From contig DLGG01000046.1 in the NCBI GenBank assembly GCA_002482565.1, positions 1-32,189 of the forward strand: a stretch of DNA of 32,189 nt, written 5' to 3'. The position numbers and the translations under genes were made by a program. The notes beneath the pieces were generated by a model, which saw only the letters and a program-made list of their open reading frames with translations, had not been told where the DNA came from and did not search any database. The DNA comes from Solidesulfovibrio magneticus (GTDB taxonomy: Bacteria > Desulfobacterota > Desulfovibrionia > Desulfovibrionales > Desulfovibrionaceae). Numbering within the stretch: position 1 is the stretch's first letter; the number at the start of each line of letters is the position of its first letter. Below are positions 15,880-23,250 of this stretch, one piece after another.

Positions 15880-17592
15880 CTAGGCCTCGTGTTTGGGATG
15901 TTTGGGAAAACGCAGGGTGAACGCGGTCCCTTTGTCCAGCTCGCTCTCCACGCCGATCTCGCCGCCCAGGCGCTTGACGATGCCGTAGGTGATGGACAGG
16001 CCCAGACCGGTGCCCTTGGTCTTTTTGGTGGTGAAAAACGGCTCGAAGATGCAGGCCATGGTGTCCTTGCTCATGCCGCAACCGTCGTCGCGGACAATGA
16101 CGCTGACCCCTTCGGCGTCGCCCACGGTGCGAATCGCGATGTGCCCGCCGTCGGGCACGGCGGCCAGGGCGTTGTTTAAGATGTTGAGGAACACCTGCTG
16201 GAGCTGGCCCCGGTCGGACACGATGCCCGTCACGTCGGCGTCGAGGTCAAGGGTCAGGTCGATCTTGCGGTGCAGGGCCTCCTGGTTGAGGAAACCGCTG
16301 GTCTCGGTGATGACGTCGTTGATGTTGATCTCTTCCAGGGTGACGTCCAGGCGGCGGGCGAAGCCGAGCATCCGCCGGGTGATGTCGCGGCAGCGCATGA
16401 CGGTCTTGAGCACGGAATCAATGAGCAGCAGGAAGCGCTCCTTGTCCGGAAAATCGTCGCGAAGCCCGATGAGGTCGCGCATGAGCCCGGTCTTTTCGTT
16501 GATGACGGCCAAGGGGTTGTTGATCTCGTGGGCCACGCCGGCGGCCAGCCGGCCGATGCTGGAGAGCTTTTGGCTGTGCTCCACCTGGCGAAGCGCCAGT
16601 TCCCGGGCCTCCTCGGCCTCGCGCATCCGGCGCAGGAGCTGGTCGGTGATCTTGTAGGAAGCCAAAAACACGGCCAGCACCCCAGCCCCGAAAATAAAGA
16701 CCAGATCGCCGCGCACGGTGTACCAGGTGCGCAGCATCTGGGCCTTGGGCTTGATGGCGGCCAGGACGAAGTCGCTGTCCGGGAAGTAGGCGTAGGCGAA
16801 AAAGACGTCGTTGCCCTCGCCGTCCTGCTGCTGGAGCACGGCGGCTTCCGAGGCCGGCGGCGGCATGGGCAGGGAGAACTGGTCCAGGACCTTGCCGAAG
16901 CGCTGGGAATCGGTCTGGAGGATGCCGGCGCGGTTTAAGAGAAACGCATCGGACCCCGGCTCCAGGCCCATGGAGCTGATGATCTTGTCGAACTGGTGGG
17001 TGTCCAGCGTGGCCCGCACGATAAACGACTCGCCCGAGTCCAGGCTGTGGCGCACGGCCACGATGACGTGGGGGAACTTGCGGAAGCCCATGAAGACGTC
17101 CGAAATGTAGCGTCCCTTGATGCGCACCTGATTGAACCAGGTCTGCTCGGCGTAGTTGTGGCCCTTGAGGTTGTAGGGGCCGACGTAGTTGACCAGCTCG
17201 CCCTTGTCGTTGATCAGCCCAATGTCCACGAAGCCGACATACTCGGTCTGGAGAATCTTGAGGATGCGGGCCAGGTCCTTCTCGTCGGCCAGCTCCTTGA
17301 AGGAATAGGCCTGGGCAATGAATCCCACGGCCGAGGTGCGCTCGGCCAGGAAGAGTTCGAAGGAGTTCTTGGACTTGTTGACGATGACCCGCAGGGGATT
17401 CTGGATCTCCCGGGACAGGGCCTTTTGGTACTCGTGGTAGTTGAGCCAGGCCATGATGGCCAGGGGGATGGCGGCGGTCAGGAGCATCAGCGCCGTGATC
17501 TTGCGGCGCAGGGTGCGGTACATGCCCGGGGGCACGACGGCGTCGGAGCCGCCCAGGCCCGAGAGCTGGCGTTTGATGGCGTCGCCGAACAT
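15880..17592 (-). CDS. Cache-domain membrane sensor histidine kinase
   Basis: The 570-residue protein has a transmembrane helix at about 31-50, a periplasmic double-Cache-like sensor region (about 55-290), a second helix at about 296-313, and a kinase core. The core shows H355 in AAGVAHEINNPLAV, N-box N470/N474, DDGCGM (502-507) and GTGLGLSITYG. All catalytic boxes are intact. dCache domains usually bind small organic ligands in the periplasm; the ligand here is unknown. It has no PAS or HAMP that I can see. It follows the NifX-like gene by three bases and is the only membrane sensor of the operon, so it is the likely entry point of the phosphorelay. Confidence 0.9.
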   Translation of the reverse strand: MFGDAIKRQLSGLGGSDAVVPPGMYRTLRRKITALMLLTAAIPLAIMAWLNYHEYQKALSREIQNPLRVIVNKSKNSFELFLAERTSAVGFIAQAYSFKELADEKDLARILKILQTEYVGFVDIGLINDKGELVNYVGPYNLKGHNYAEQTWFNQVRIKGRYISDVFMGFRKFPHVIVAVRHSLDSGESFIVRATLDTHQFDKIISSMGLEPGSDAFLLNRAGILQTDSQRFGKVLDQFSLPMPPPASEAAVLQQQDGEGNDVFFAYAYFPDSDFVLAAIKPKAQMLRTWYTVRGDLVFIFGAGVLAVFLASYKITDQLLRRMREAEEARELALRQVEHSQKLSSIGRLAAGVAHEINNPLAVINEKTGLMRDLIGLRDDFPDKERFLLLIDSVLKTVMRCRDITRRMLGFARRLDVTLEEININDVITETSGFLNQEALHRKIDLTLDLDADVTGIVSDRGQLQQVFLNILNNALAAVPDGGHIAIRTVGDAEGVSVIVRDDGCGMSKDTMACIFEPFFTTKKTKGTGLGLSITYGIVKRLGGEIGVESELDKGTAFTLRFPKHPKHEA

Positions 17593-17595
17593 GGC

Positions 17596-17946
17596 CTAGC
17601 CCTCCTTCCCGGGGAAAAGGATGTCGCCCGAGGCCAGCCGTCCCGAAGCCAGGCGGGCCAGGGCCGGCTCGATCTCGCCGGCCACGTTGTCGATGACGTC
17701 GACGCGCTTGTAGCGCAGATAGTGGTAGTATTCCTCTTCCACGGCCCCGGCCACCACGGTGTCGATGCCGTGGGCCAGGACGTAGTCGCACAGGTCCTCG
17801 GGGGACTGGCGGGCGAAAATGATTTCCGAGCGCGACCGCACGGTCCCGTCCTCGGCGATGTCGCAGACCAGGGCCTCGGCCGTGCGGTCGAACCGCCAGG
17901 CCACCTCATTGCCGCGAATGGCGATAAGCGCGCGATGTCCGGTCAT
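17596..17946 (-). CDS. NifX/NifB-C-terminal-like (Fe-Mo cofactor type) domain protein
   Basis: This 116-residue protein matches the dinitrogenase iron-molybdenum cofactor biosynthesis domain: IAIRGNEVAWRFDRTAEALV at the start, LCDYVLAHGIDTVVAGAVEEEYYHYLRYKRVDVIDNV in the middle. Family members bind metal-sulfur cluster intermediates, and many small ones outside nif clusters have no known function. No nitrogen-fixation gene is nearby. It overlaps the AAA+ protein by four bases (ATGA) and precedes the sensor kinase, so it is translated as part of the signalling operon. A role as a cluster- or ligand-binding accessory is possible but unproven. Confidence 0.75.
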   Translation of the reverse strand: MTGHRALIAIRGNEVAWRFDRTAEALVCDIAEDGTVRSRSEIIFARQSPEDLCDYVLAHGIDTVVAGAVEEEYYHYLRYKRVDVIDNVAGEIEPALARLASGRLASGDILFPGKEG

Positions 17947-19214
17947 GATCCGCTCCCTTTGCCGGCCGGGTCTTTTTTGCCTCGGGCCGGTTTTTTCGGC
18001 GCATCCGGGGCCGGTCCCCGACCAGGGGGAACGGCTGCCGCGGCGGCGGGCGCGACAGGCACGTAGACCGGCAGGTTGGCCGGCACGATCAGCGGCGATT
18101 TGGCGGTCATGACCGCGTATTCGACGATGTTGCGCAGTTCGCGGACATTTCCGGGATAGGGATATTCGGCCAGAACGCTCATGGCTTCCGGGGAAAAGCC
18201 CCGGACGTTTTTCTTGAAGCGTTCGGCGAAGCGCTCGGCGAAATAGGCCAAAAGGAAGGGCAGGTCCTCGCCGCGCTCCCGAAGGGGCGGCAGGTCCAGG
18301 CGCATGGCGCTTAAATGGTTGTAAAAGCCCGGGTCGAGCAGGCCCTTGTCGGCCAGCTCGTCGGGGTTGCGCTGGGTGGCGAAGAGCAGGCGCACGTCGA
18401 TGGGTTGGGGAGTCGTGGCTCCAAGAGGCACGACGGCCCCGGTCTCCAGAAAGGCGGCCAGCTTTTTTTGCAAGGACAAGGGCGCGTCGGACAGCTCGGG
18501 AAAAAAGATGCTGCCCCCGGCCGCCTCGGCGAACCGGCCGCGAATCTCCTCCAGCCCCGCCCCTTCCTGGGCGGCCCGGCCGAAGAGTTCGGCTTCCAGC
18601 AGATCGGCCGGCATGAACCCAAGGTTCATGCGCAAAAACGGCCGTTTGGCCCGCAGCGACGTTTCATGGACGCACTCGGCGATGAGGTCCTTGCCCGTGC
18701 CGGTCTCGCCGACGAGGAGCACGGGCCGGTCGGAACGGGCGAACTCCGGCAACGTGACCAGGATGTGCTCCATGGCCGCGCTCTTGCCGATCAGCGCCCC
18801 TTTTCCGGATTTCCGCGTCGCCATGCCGTCCGCTCCCTGCTCGACCAGTTCTTCCACGAAGTCCATGCGGTACAGGGTGTTGCCGTCCCGGTCGGGCACG
18901 CATCTGGTGTGCAGCCGCACCGGTATCCTTCGCCGTCCCCGGTTGACGATGTCGGTTATAAGCGACTGCTCGCAGCCGCCCTGGCGCAGGTGGGGGCAAT
19001 CCCTTCCGCAGGTGGCCGTGCGCAGCACGTGCCGGCAGGGAAGCCCCCGAGCCTCGTCCAGCGTGAAACCCGTCAACCGTTGCAGCAGGAGGTTTAGGTG
19101 CACCACCTTGCCGTCCCCGTCGTACACCGCCGCCCCCATGGGCAGGGCGTCCAGGAGCCCCGGCAGGTCAACCATCCCTGCGGCAATCAGATCCGCCTTG
19201 TCCGTCGCTGTCAC
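17943..19214 (-). CDS. PAS-AAA+ sigma54-activator-like protein lacking GAFTGA and HTH
   Basis: The 423-residue protein has a PAS domain (about 17-120) with a cysteine group C60, C69, C73, C81 and C105, suited to a metal or redox centre, then a sigma54-activator-type AAA+ domain. Walker A is intact (GETGTGKD, 169-176). The GAFTGA loop is replaced (ELFGRAAQEGAGLEE, 209-223), the Walker B aspartate is proline (IFFPELSD, P239) and the YYRL arginine is histidine (FYNHLS). After PGNVRELRNIVEYAV there is no Fis-type helix-turn-helix, only a Pro/Ala/Lys tail. It probably cannot open sigma54 promoters. The start is GTG with GGAGGGAG upstream. Confidence 0.85.
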   Translation of the reverse strand: MTATDKADLIAAGMVDLPGLLDALPMGAAVYDGDGKVVHLNLLLQRLTGFTLDEARGLPCRHVLRTATCGRDCPHLRQGGCEQSLITDIVNRGRRRIPVRLHTRCVPDRDGNTLYRMDFVEELVEQGADGMATRKSGKGALIGKSAAMEHILVTLPEFARSDRPVLLVGETGTGKDLIAECVHETSLRAKRPFLRMNLGFMPADLLEAELFGRAAQEGAGLEEIRGRFAEAAGGSIFFPELSDAPLSLQKKLAAFLETGAVVPLGATTPQPIDVRLLFATQRNPDELADKGLLDPGFYNHLSAMRLDLPPLRERGEDLPFLLAYFAERFAERFKKNVRGFSPEAMSVLAEYPYPGNVRELRNIVEYAVMTAKSPLIVPANLPVYVPVAPAAAAAVPPGRGPAPDAPKKPARGKKDPAGKGSGS

Positions 19215-19301
19215 GCTCCCTCCTCCATGCCGCGGCGATCCGCGCCCGTGATGCCTTCACTTGTAGTCGAACCGCCGGGCGCATGGAAGGGAGTTTGCCG
19301 C

Positions 19302-19721
19302 CTAGTGCCCGCCGCTGGCCACGAGGCCGGAAGCGGCCACGAGCAGGACCACGATCTCCAGGATGGCGATGACGGCGAAGATCGGCTCCTTTTTCTTGAA
19401 GTAGGCCCCGACCAGGGGAATGTAGCACAGGATGGTCATGCCGGCCAAAAGCACGATGCCGGTGAAGTTGATGAAGTCGCCCTGGCCGATGAGCTTGAAC
19501 CAGCCCCAACCGGTGGGCACATTGCCCTGGGTCAGGTAGGTCTTGACCGGCTGGGACCACAACTGGGTCACGGTGTCCAGCGGCACGTGGGGCGTGAGCA
19601 CGCCAAGCACGTACAGCAGGTAGGTGACGGCCATGAGCGCCAGGGAACCCCAGCAGCCGTAGAAAAGCATGTTGGAGTAGACGATCTGCTCGGGAGGGGT
19701 CTGGGTCGTATCGGTGGTCAT
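19302..19721 (-). CDS. Small DUF1634-like membrane protein next to TauE permease
   Basis: A 139-residue protein with three predicted membrane helices (about 18-40, 83-107 and 113-135). The layout, with a helix pair near the C-terminus (FINFTGIVLLAGMTILCYIPL, EPIFAVIAILEIVVLLVA), resembles DUF1634 proteins, which are usually encoded next to TauE/SafE permeases. I call it DUF1634-like by context and topology, not by a firm motif. It lies 64 bases downstream of the permease gene and 87 upstream of the AAA+ gene, with no terminator seen in either gap. It probably forms a complex with the permease. Confidence 0.6.
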   Translation of the reverse strand: MTTDTTQTPPEQIVYSNMLFYGCWGSLALMAVTYLLYVLGVLTPHVPLDTVTQLWSQPVKTYLTQGNVPTGWGWFKLIGQGDFINFTGIVLLAGMTILCYIPLVGAYFKKKEPIFAVIAILEIVVLLVAASGLVASGGH

Positions 19722-19785
19722 TTTTCTTCTCCGTATCTCGCGTGTGCGTGTCGGTAACGGTCGATCTGGTGGACGCGGCGGCCGA

Positions 19786-20757
19786 TCAGCCGATGCCCAG
19801 GCCCTTGAGGAGCGCCTTGGCCCCGGAGAAGAGCAGCACGCCGATGACCATGTAGCGGATGAACTTGGGCTTGGCCTTGGCTAAAAGACGCACGCCGACA
19901 AAGGAGCCGAACATGAGGCCGACGATGGAGGGAATGGCCATGAGCGGAATGACGCAGCCCTGGTTCAGGTAGACCCAGGCGGCCGAGGTGTCGGTGATGG
20001 AGAGCAGGAACTTCGAGGTGCCCACGGCGACCTTGAGCGGCACGCCCATCATGAGGTTGAGCACCGGGACGTTGGCCCAGCCCGCGCCCAGGCCGAACAT
20101 GCCGGCCATGACGCCGATGATGATGAACATGAGCAGGCCCGGCAGGGTGCGGTGGGTCTTCCAGGCGTAGTCCTTGCCCGTGGAGGCGTCGTGGTAGACG
20201 CCGTTCATGCCCAGCGCGATGCCCAGGGCATCGGGATTTTTCACTTCAGGCACGGCCACGTTCTTCGACTTGAGGATGAGGATGGCGATGAACAAAATCG
20301 TGCTGCCAAGCGCGATCTGCACGACGTTGGTCGGCAGGGCCAGGCCGATCATGGCCCCGACGATGGCGCAGGATGAGGCGATAAGCGCCACCGGCAAGGC
20401 CAGGCGCAGCGAGGCCAGGTTGCGCTTGAGCAGACCAGGTCCGGCGGCCAGCGCGCCGGCCAGGGCCACCATCAGGCCCGCGCCGCGCACGAAGTCGAGA
20501 TGGAAGGGGAAAAAGCCGCTGACCAGGGGCACGTAGAGCACGCCGCCACCAACACCGGCCAGAACCGCGATGATGCCCAGGATGAAGCAGAAAAACAGCA
20601 GGATAAGCGGCCACATCCACCACGGACCGGACGCGCCGGCCTGATTGAGGGCGTCGGCCACGACCGCGTCGTTCTGGGCCGCCAGGGCGTAGACCGCGAC
20701 GAGCAGGGCGGCCGCGAGGACCGGCAGGCCCGCTTTGAAGAAAATTTGCCGTTTCAT
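19786..20757 (-). CDS. TauE/SafE-family anion permease
   Basis: The 323-residue membrane protein carries the two family repeats: AVLAGVGGGVLYVPL (about 64-78) and AGMFGLGAGWANVPVL (about 218-233), with eight or nine hydrophobic helices. TauE/SafE proteins move sulfite, sulfonates, sulfoacetate or other organic anions across the inner membrane. A 35-residue periplasmic-looking segment follows the first helix, and a cytoplasmic insert is seen near 165-200. The ATG at 20757 gives a proper N-terminal helix with GAGAGG upstream. A sigma54-like promoter and palindromic sites lie before it, so expression is likely under the divergent activator gene. Substrate is unknown. Confidence 0.88.
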   Translation of the reverse strand: MKRQIFFKAGLPVLAAALLVAVYALAAQNDAVVADALNQAGASGPWWMWPLILLFFCFILGIIAVLAGVGGGVLYVPLVSGFFPFHLDFVRGAGLMVALAGALAAGPGLLKRNLASLRLALPVALIASSCAIVGAMIGLALPTNVVQIALGSTILFIAILILKSKNVAVPEVKNPDALGIALGMNGVYHDASTGKDYAWKTHRTLPGLLMFIIIGVMAGMFGLGAGWANVPVLNLMMGVPLKVAVGTSKFLLSITDTSAAWVYLNQGCVIPLMAIPSIVGLMFGSFVGVRLLAKAKPKFIRYMVIGVLLFSGAKALLKGLGIG

Positions 20758-20868
20758 GATCCTCTCGTTCTCCTTTTCCGGGTGAAGTGGTGTCGCCGCG
20801 CCGTCGGCTCCGGGACGGTCCGTGGCCAGGGTCCGCCGTTGCCTGGCGAACCGTTTGTTGCCCCCTTT

Positions 20869-20890
20869 CTTATCAAGGATTGTGCCTTTT
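20869..20890 (-). promoter_or_regulatory. Candidate sigma54 promoter of the permease operon
   Basis: On the minus strand AGGCACAATCCTTGA matches the TGGCACG-N4-TTGC consensus at GGCAC and TTG with correct spacing. The last conserved GC reads GA. It points at the permease gene, about 110 bases upstream of its ATG, with palindromic sites about 55-90 bases further upstream. Confidence 0.45.
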
Positions 20891-20929
20891 CGAATTAGTA
20901 GTAAAATCAGTGTGTTAAATATTTTCCAG

Positions 20930-20976
20930 CGGCAACAAACGGCAAACATTCGCCGCCTGGCGGCAAATTTTTGCCG
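20930..20976. promoter_or_regulatory. Tandem CGGCAAA/TTTGCCG palindromes, likely activator binding sites
   Basis: Two palindromes, CGGCAAACATTCGCCG (20940-20955) and CGGCAAATTTTTGCCG (20961-20976), start 21 bases apart, that is two helical turns. An extra half site CGGCAA lies at 20930. A third palindrome, CGGCAAATTCTTGCCG, lies at 21087-21102 inside the start of the activator gene. The position between the sigma54 activator gene and the permease promoter is that of upstream activating sites. Confidence 0.6.
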
Positions 20977-21060
20977 TTGTCATTTTTCGGCCATTAGCGC
21001 ATTCTCCGGCCGAACCCCTGCTCCACCCTGTTGGCAACGTCCTGACGGCGGCAAGAAAAC

Positions 21061-22098
21061 ATGATCGATTCCAGCATGTTACTTGGCGGCAAATTCTTGC
21101 CGCTCGACGCCGACGATCCCGTCGCCGCCGGCCAGCCCCTGCCCGAGGCCGAATTCCTCTTTTGTTCCGCCGAAATGCAGGCCGTCTACGACCTCGCCAC
21201 CCAGATCGCCCCGTCCGACGCCTGCGTGCTCATCTCCGGCGAAACCGGCACCGGCAAGGAACTGCTGGCCCAGTGCATCCACAACCTCAGCCGGCGGCGC
21301 AAAAAACCCTTTGTTCCGGTCAACTGCGGCGTGCTCAAGGGCGAACTGTTCGCCGACAAGTTCTTCGGCCACGAAGCCGGGGCGTTCACCGGCGCGGCCA
21401 AGGCCCAGCGCGGCATCTTCGAAATGGCCGGCGACGGCACGCTGTTTCTCGACGAGGTGGGGGAGATACCCGGCATCAACCAGGTGGATTTCCTGCGAGT
21501 GCTCGAAGAACGGGCCTTTCGGCGGCTCGGCGGCGAAAAACAGATCCGGTTCGCCGCCCGCATCGTGGCCGCCACCAACCGCGCCCTGCCCGAAATGGTG
21601 CGCCAGGGCACGTTTCGGGCCGATCTGTACTACCGCCTAAACGTCGTGCCCCTGGTCCTGCCGCCGCTTAGGCAACGCAGCGGCGACATCGCCTATCTGG
21701 CCGAATATTTCCTGTCCATCTACCGCCAACGCTACCACAAGCCCGGCCTGCGCTTCACCGAGGCGGCGCTCGCCGAACTGACCGCCCACGACTGGCCCGG
21801 CAACGTCCGCGAACTCAAAAACTTGATCGAGCGCCTGGCGCTTCTGTGCCGCGAAGGAGCCATCGACGCGGCCGATCTGCCCGAGGACATGCGCCTTGGC
21901 GGCGAGGTCGCCCCGCGCGGCGCCCACTCCGATGCTCCCGTCACCCTGGAAGAAGCCGTGCGCCAGGCCAAGACCCAGGCCATCCTGCGGGCCTTTGCCG
22001 CAAGCGGCGGCGACAAGGCCCGCACCGCCGAAATCCTCGACATCAGCCCCCGTACCCTGCGCCATCTGGTGCGCGAACTGGGCATTCGACGGGATTAG
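21061..22098 (+). CDS. PspF-like sigma54-dependent transcription activator
   Basis: The 345-residue protein has a short N-terminus (about 35 residues, no sensor domain), an AAA+ domain and a Fis-type helix-turn-helix. Walker A is GETGTGKE (60-67), the sigma54 contact loop GAFTGA is intact (107-112), Walker B is GTLFLDEVGE (D131, E132), and R192 lies in YYRLNV. The HTH is at about 318-341 (KARTAEILDISPRTLRHLVREL). Without a receiver or PAS domain it must be controlled by another protein or by its own level, as PspF is by PspA. A CGGCAA/TTGCCG palindrome overlaps codons 9-14, which suggests autoregulation. No strong Shine-Dalgarno precedes the ATG. Confidence 0.9.
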   Translation: MIDSSMLLGGKFLPLDADDPVAAGQPLPEAEFLFCSAEMQAVYDLATQIAPSDACVLISGETGTGKELLAQCIHNLSRRRKKPFVPVNCGVLKGELFADKFFGHEAGAFTGAAKAQRGIFEMAGDGTLFLDEVGEIPGINQVDFLRVLEERAFRRLGGEKQIRFAARIVAATNRALPEMVRQGTFRADLYYRLNVVPLVLPPLRQRSGDIAYLAEYFLSIYRQRYHKPGLRFTEAALAELTAHDWPGNVRELKNLIERLALLCREGAIDAADLPEDMRLGGEVAPRGAHSDAPVTLEEAVRQAKTQAILRAFAASGGDKARTAEILDISPRTLRHLVRELGIRRD

Positions 22099-22120
22099 GG
22101 AGAGGGACGAAGAGGAAGAG

Positions 22121-22179
22121 CGCCTCCGGCGGCCGGGGGCCTGAGGCCCCCGGACCCCCCAAATGGGGGAAAGGGGGGG
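22121..22179 (+). repeat. Dispersed 3'-end palindromic element, copy 2 (CCTGAGG core)
   Basis: CGCCTCCGGCGG is followed by the hairpin CCGGGGGCC-TGA-GGCCCCCGG (22133-22153), a C-run and AAATGGGGGAAAGGGGGGG. It begins 22 bases after the activator stop codon. It has the same core type as the copy at 1931. Confidence 0.75.
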
Positions 22180-22220
22180 CGGCGCGGCGGGTGTGGCGAG
22201 TCTTGTGTTTCGCGGGAAAT

Positions 22221-22235
22221 TGGTGTGAAAAATGC
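22221..22235 (+). promoter_or_regulatory. Weak sigma54-like element before the FecR gene
   Basis: TGGTGTGAAAAATGC keeps the invariant GG and GC at ten-base spacing and seven of eleven consensus positions. The FecR-protein start is about 60 bases downstream. The match could be chance. Confidence 0.3.
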
Positions 22236-22294
22236 TCGACCGTCGCCGGGTCGTGCCTCGCGGCGCGGCCACTCCCCATATGAGGATACCCGAC

Positions 22295-23173
22295 ATGCCC
22301 CGAACCAGCACGCTCCTCCCGGCCCTGGCCGTTCTTCTTGGCTGCCTGCTCCTGACCCCGGCCCGCGCTCGGGCCGATGACGCCCCGACCCAGCAAGCGC
22401 CGGTCGCTACGGCTCCCGCCACTGCGCCGGCCAATACGCCGACAGACACGCCGGCCGCCCCGACCGCACCGGTTTCGGCCGACGCCCCGGCTTCGCCGCC
22501 CGCCGCCGACGCCGGCCCGCCCAAGGCCGGCGAACTCACCGAGGCCAAGGGCCAAATCCGGGCCAAGCGCGGGGCCGACCCCGAACGCGCCCTGGCCCAG
22601 GGCAATCCGGTCTATGCCGAGGACGACCTGGCCACCGGCCCCGAAGACAAAGGCCGCGTCACCTTCGCCGACGGCTCCACCCTGGACATCGGCCCGGACA
22701 GCCGGGTGCTCCTGGCCGACTTCGTGTACGATCCGGCCAATCTCGACGCCTCCAAACAAGCCATCCGCATGGCCAAGGGCATGTTCCGCTACGTCTCGGG
22801 CAAGGTCGTGCAAAACGATCCGGCCCGCCTGCGCCTGGAATCGCCCCTGGCCGTCATCGGCATCCGGGGCACCACCCTGGACCACAAGATCGTGACCGAA
22901 GTGAAAACCGTCAAAGGCGTGAAAACCGAGACGGTCAAGGATGAACTCCACGCCCTGCGCGCCACCAAGCAAAGCCAGGTGGTGGTGGACCAGCATGGCC
23001 TCAAAACCGTGCTGACCAAGCCCGACCAGGCCGTGTTCCTGCGGCCCAAGCTCCCCGGCTCGGTGCGGGCGCTTACCGACCAGGAAAAAGCGGAATTCGC
23101 CACCATCCCGCCCACCCCCGCGCCCTTCGACCCCCGCCCCGGCCGTGGCGGCTTCGTCGGCGGCGGGAGTTAA
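22295..23173 (+). CDS. Secreted FecR-domain protein
   Basis: The 292-residue protein has a signal peptide (about 1-27, ending ARARA), a Pro/Ala/Thr-rich linker (about 28-76) and a FecR domain (about 80-190) with GQIRAKRG, VYAEDDLATGPEDKGRVTFADGSTLDIGP and the RLESPLAVIGIRGTTL end that marks FecR-type beta sandwiches. The C-terminal part (about 190-292) is charged and ends in a Gly-rich stretch. It has no sigma-factor partner or transmembrane helix beside the signal, so it is a periplasmic or surface FecR protein of the kind often encoded near CHASE2 cyclases. The ATG follows TGAGGAT at good spacing. Confidence 0.82.
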   Translation: MPRTSTLLPALAVLLGCLLLTPARARADDAPTQQAPVATAPATAPANTPTDTPAAPTAPVSADAPASPPAADAGPPKAGELTEAKGQIRAKRGADPERALAQGNPVYAEDDLATGPEDKGRVTFADGSTLDIGPDSRVLLADFVYDPANLDASKQAIRMAKGMFRYVSGKVVQNDPARLRLESPLAVIGIRGTTLDHKIVTEVKTVKGVKTETVKDELHALRATKQSQVVVDQHGLKTVLTKPDQAVFLRPKLPGSVRALTDQEKAEFATIPPTPAPFDPRPGRGGFVGGGS

Positions 23174-23190
23174 TGGGGACGAGAATAAGA

Positions 23191-23250
23191 GTGCCCCGGC
23201 GGCCAGGGGGATGATCCCCCCGGACCCCTGCAATGGGGAAAGTGGGGAAC
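23191..23250 (+). repeat. Dispersed 3'-end palindromic element, copy 4 (GATGATC core)
   Basis: CCCCGGCGGCC is followed by the hairpin GGGGGAT-G-ATCCCCC (23206-23220), then CGGACCCCTGCAATGGGGAAAG. It begins 17 bases after the FecR gene stop. The core matches the copy at 9400. Confidence 0.75.
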
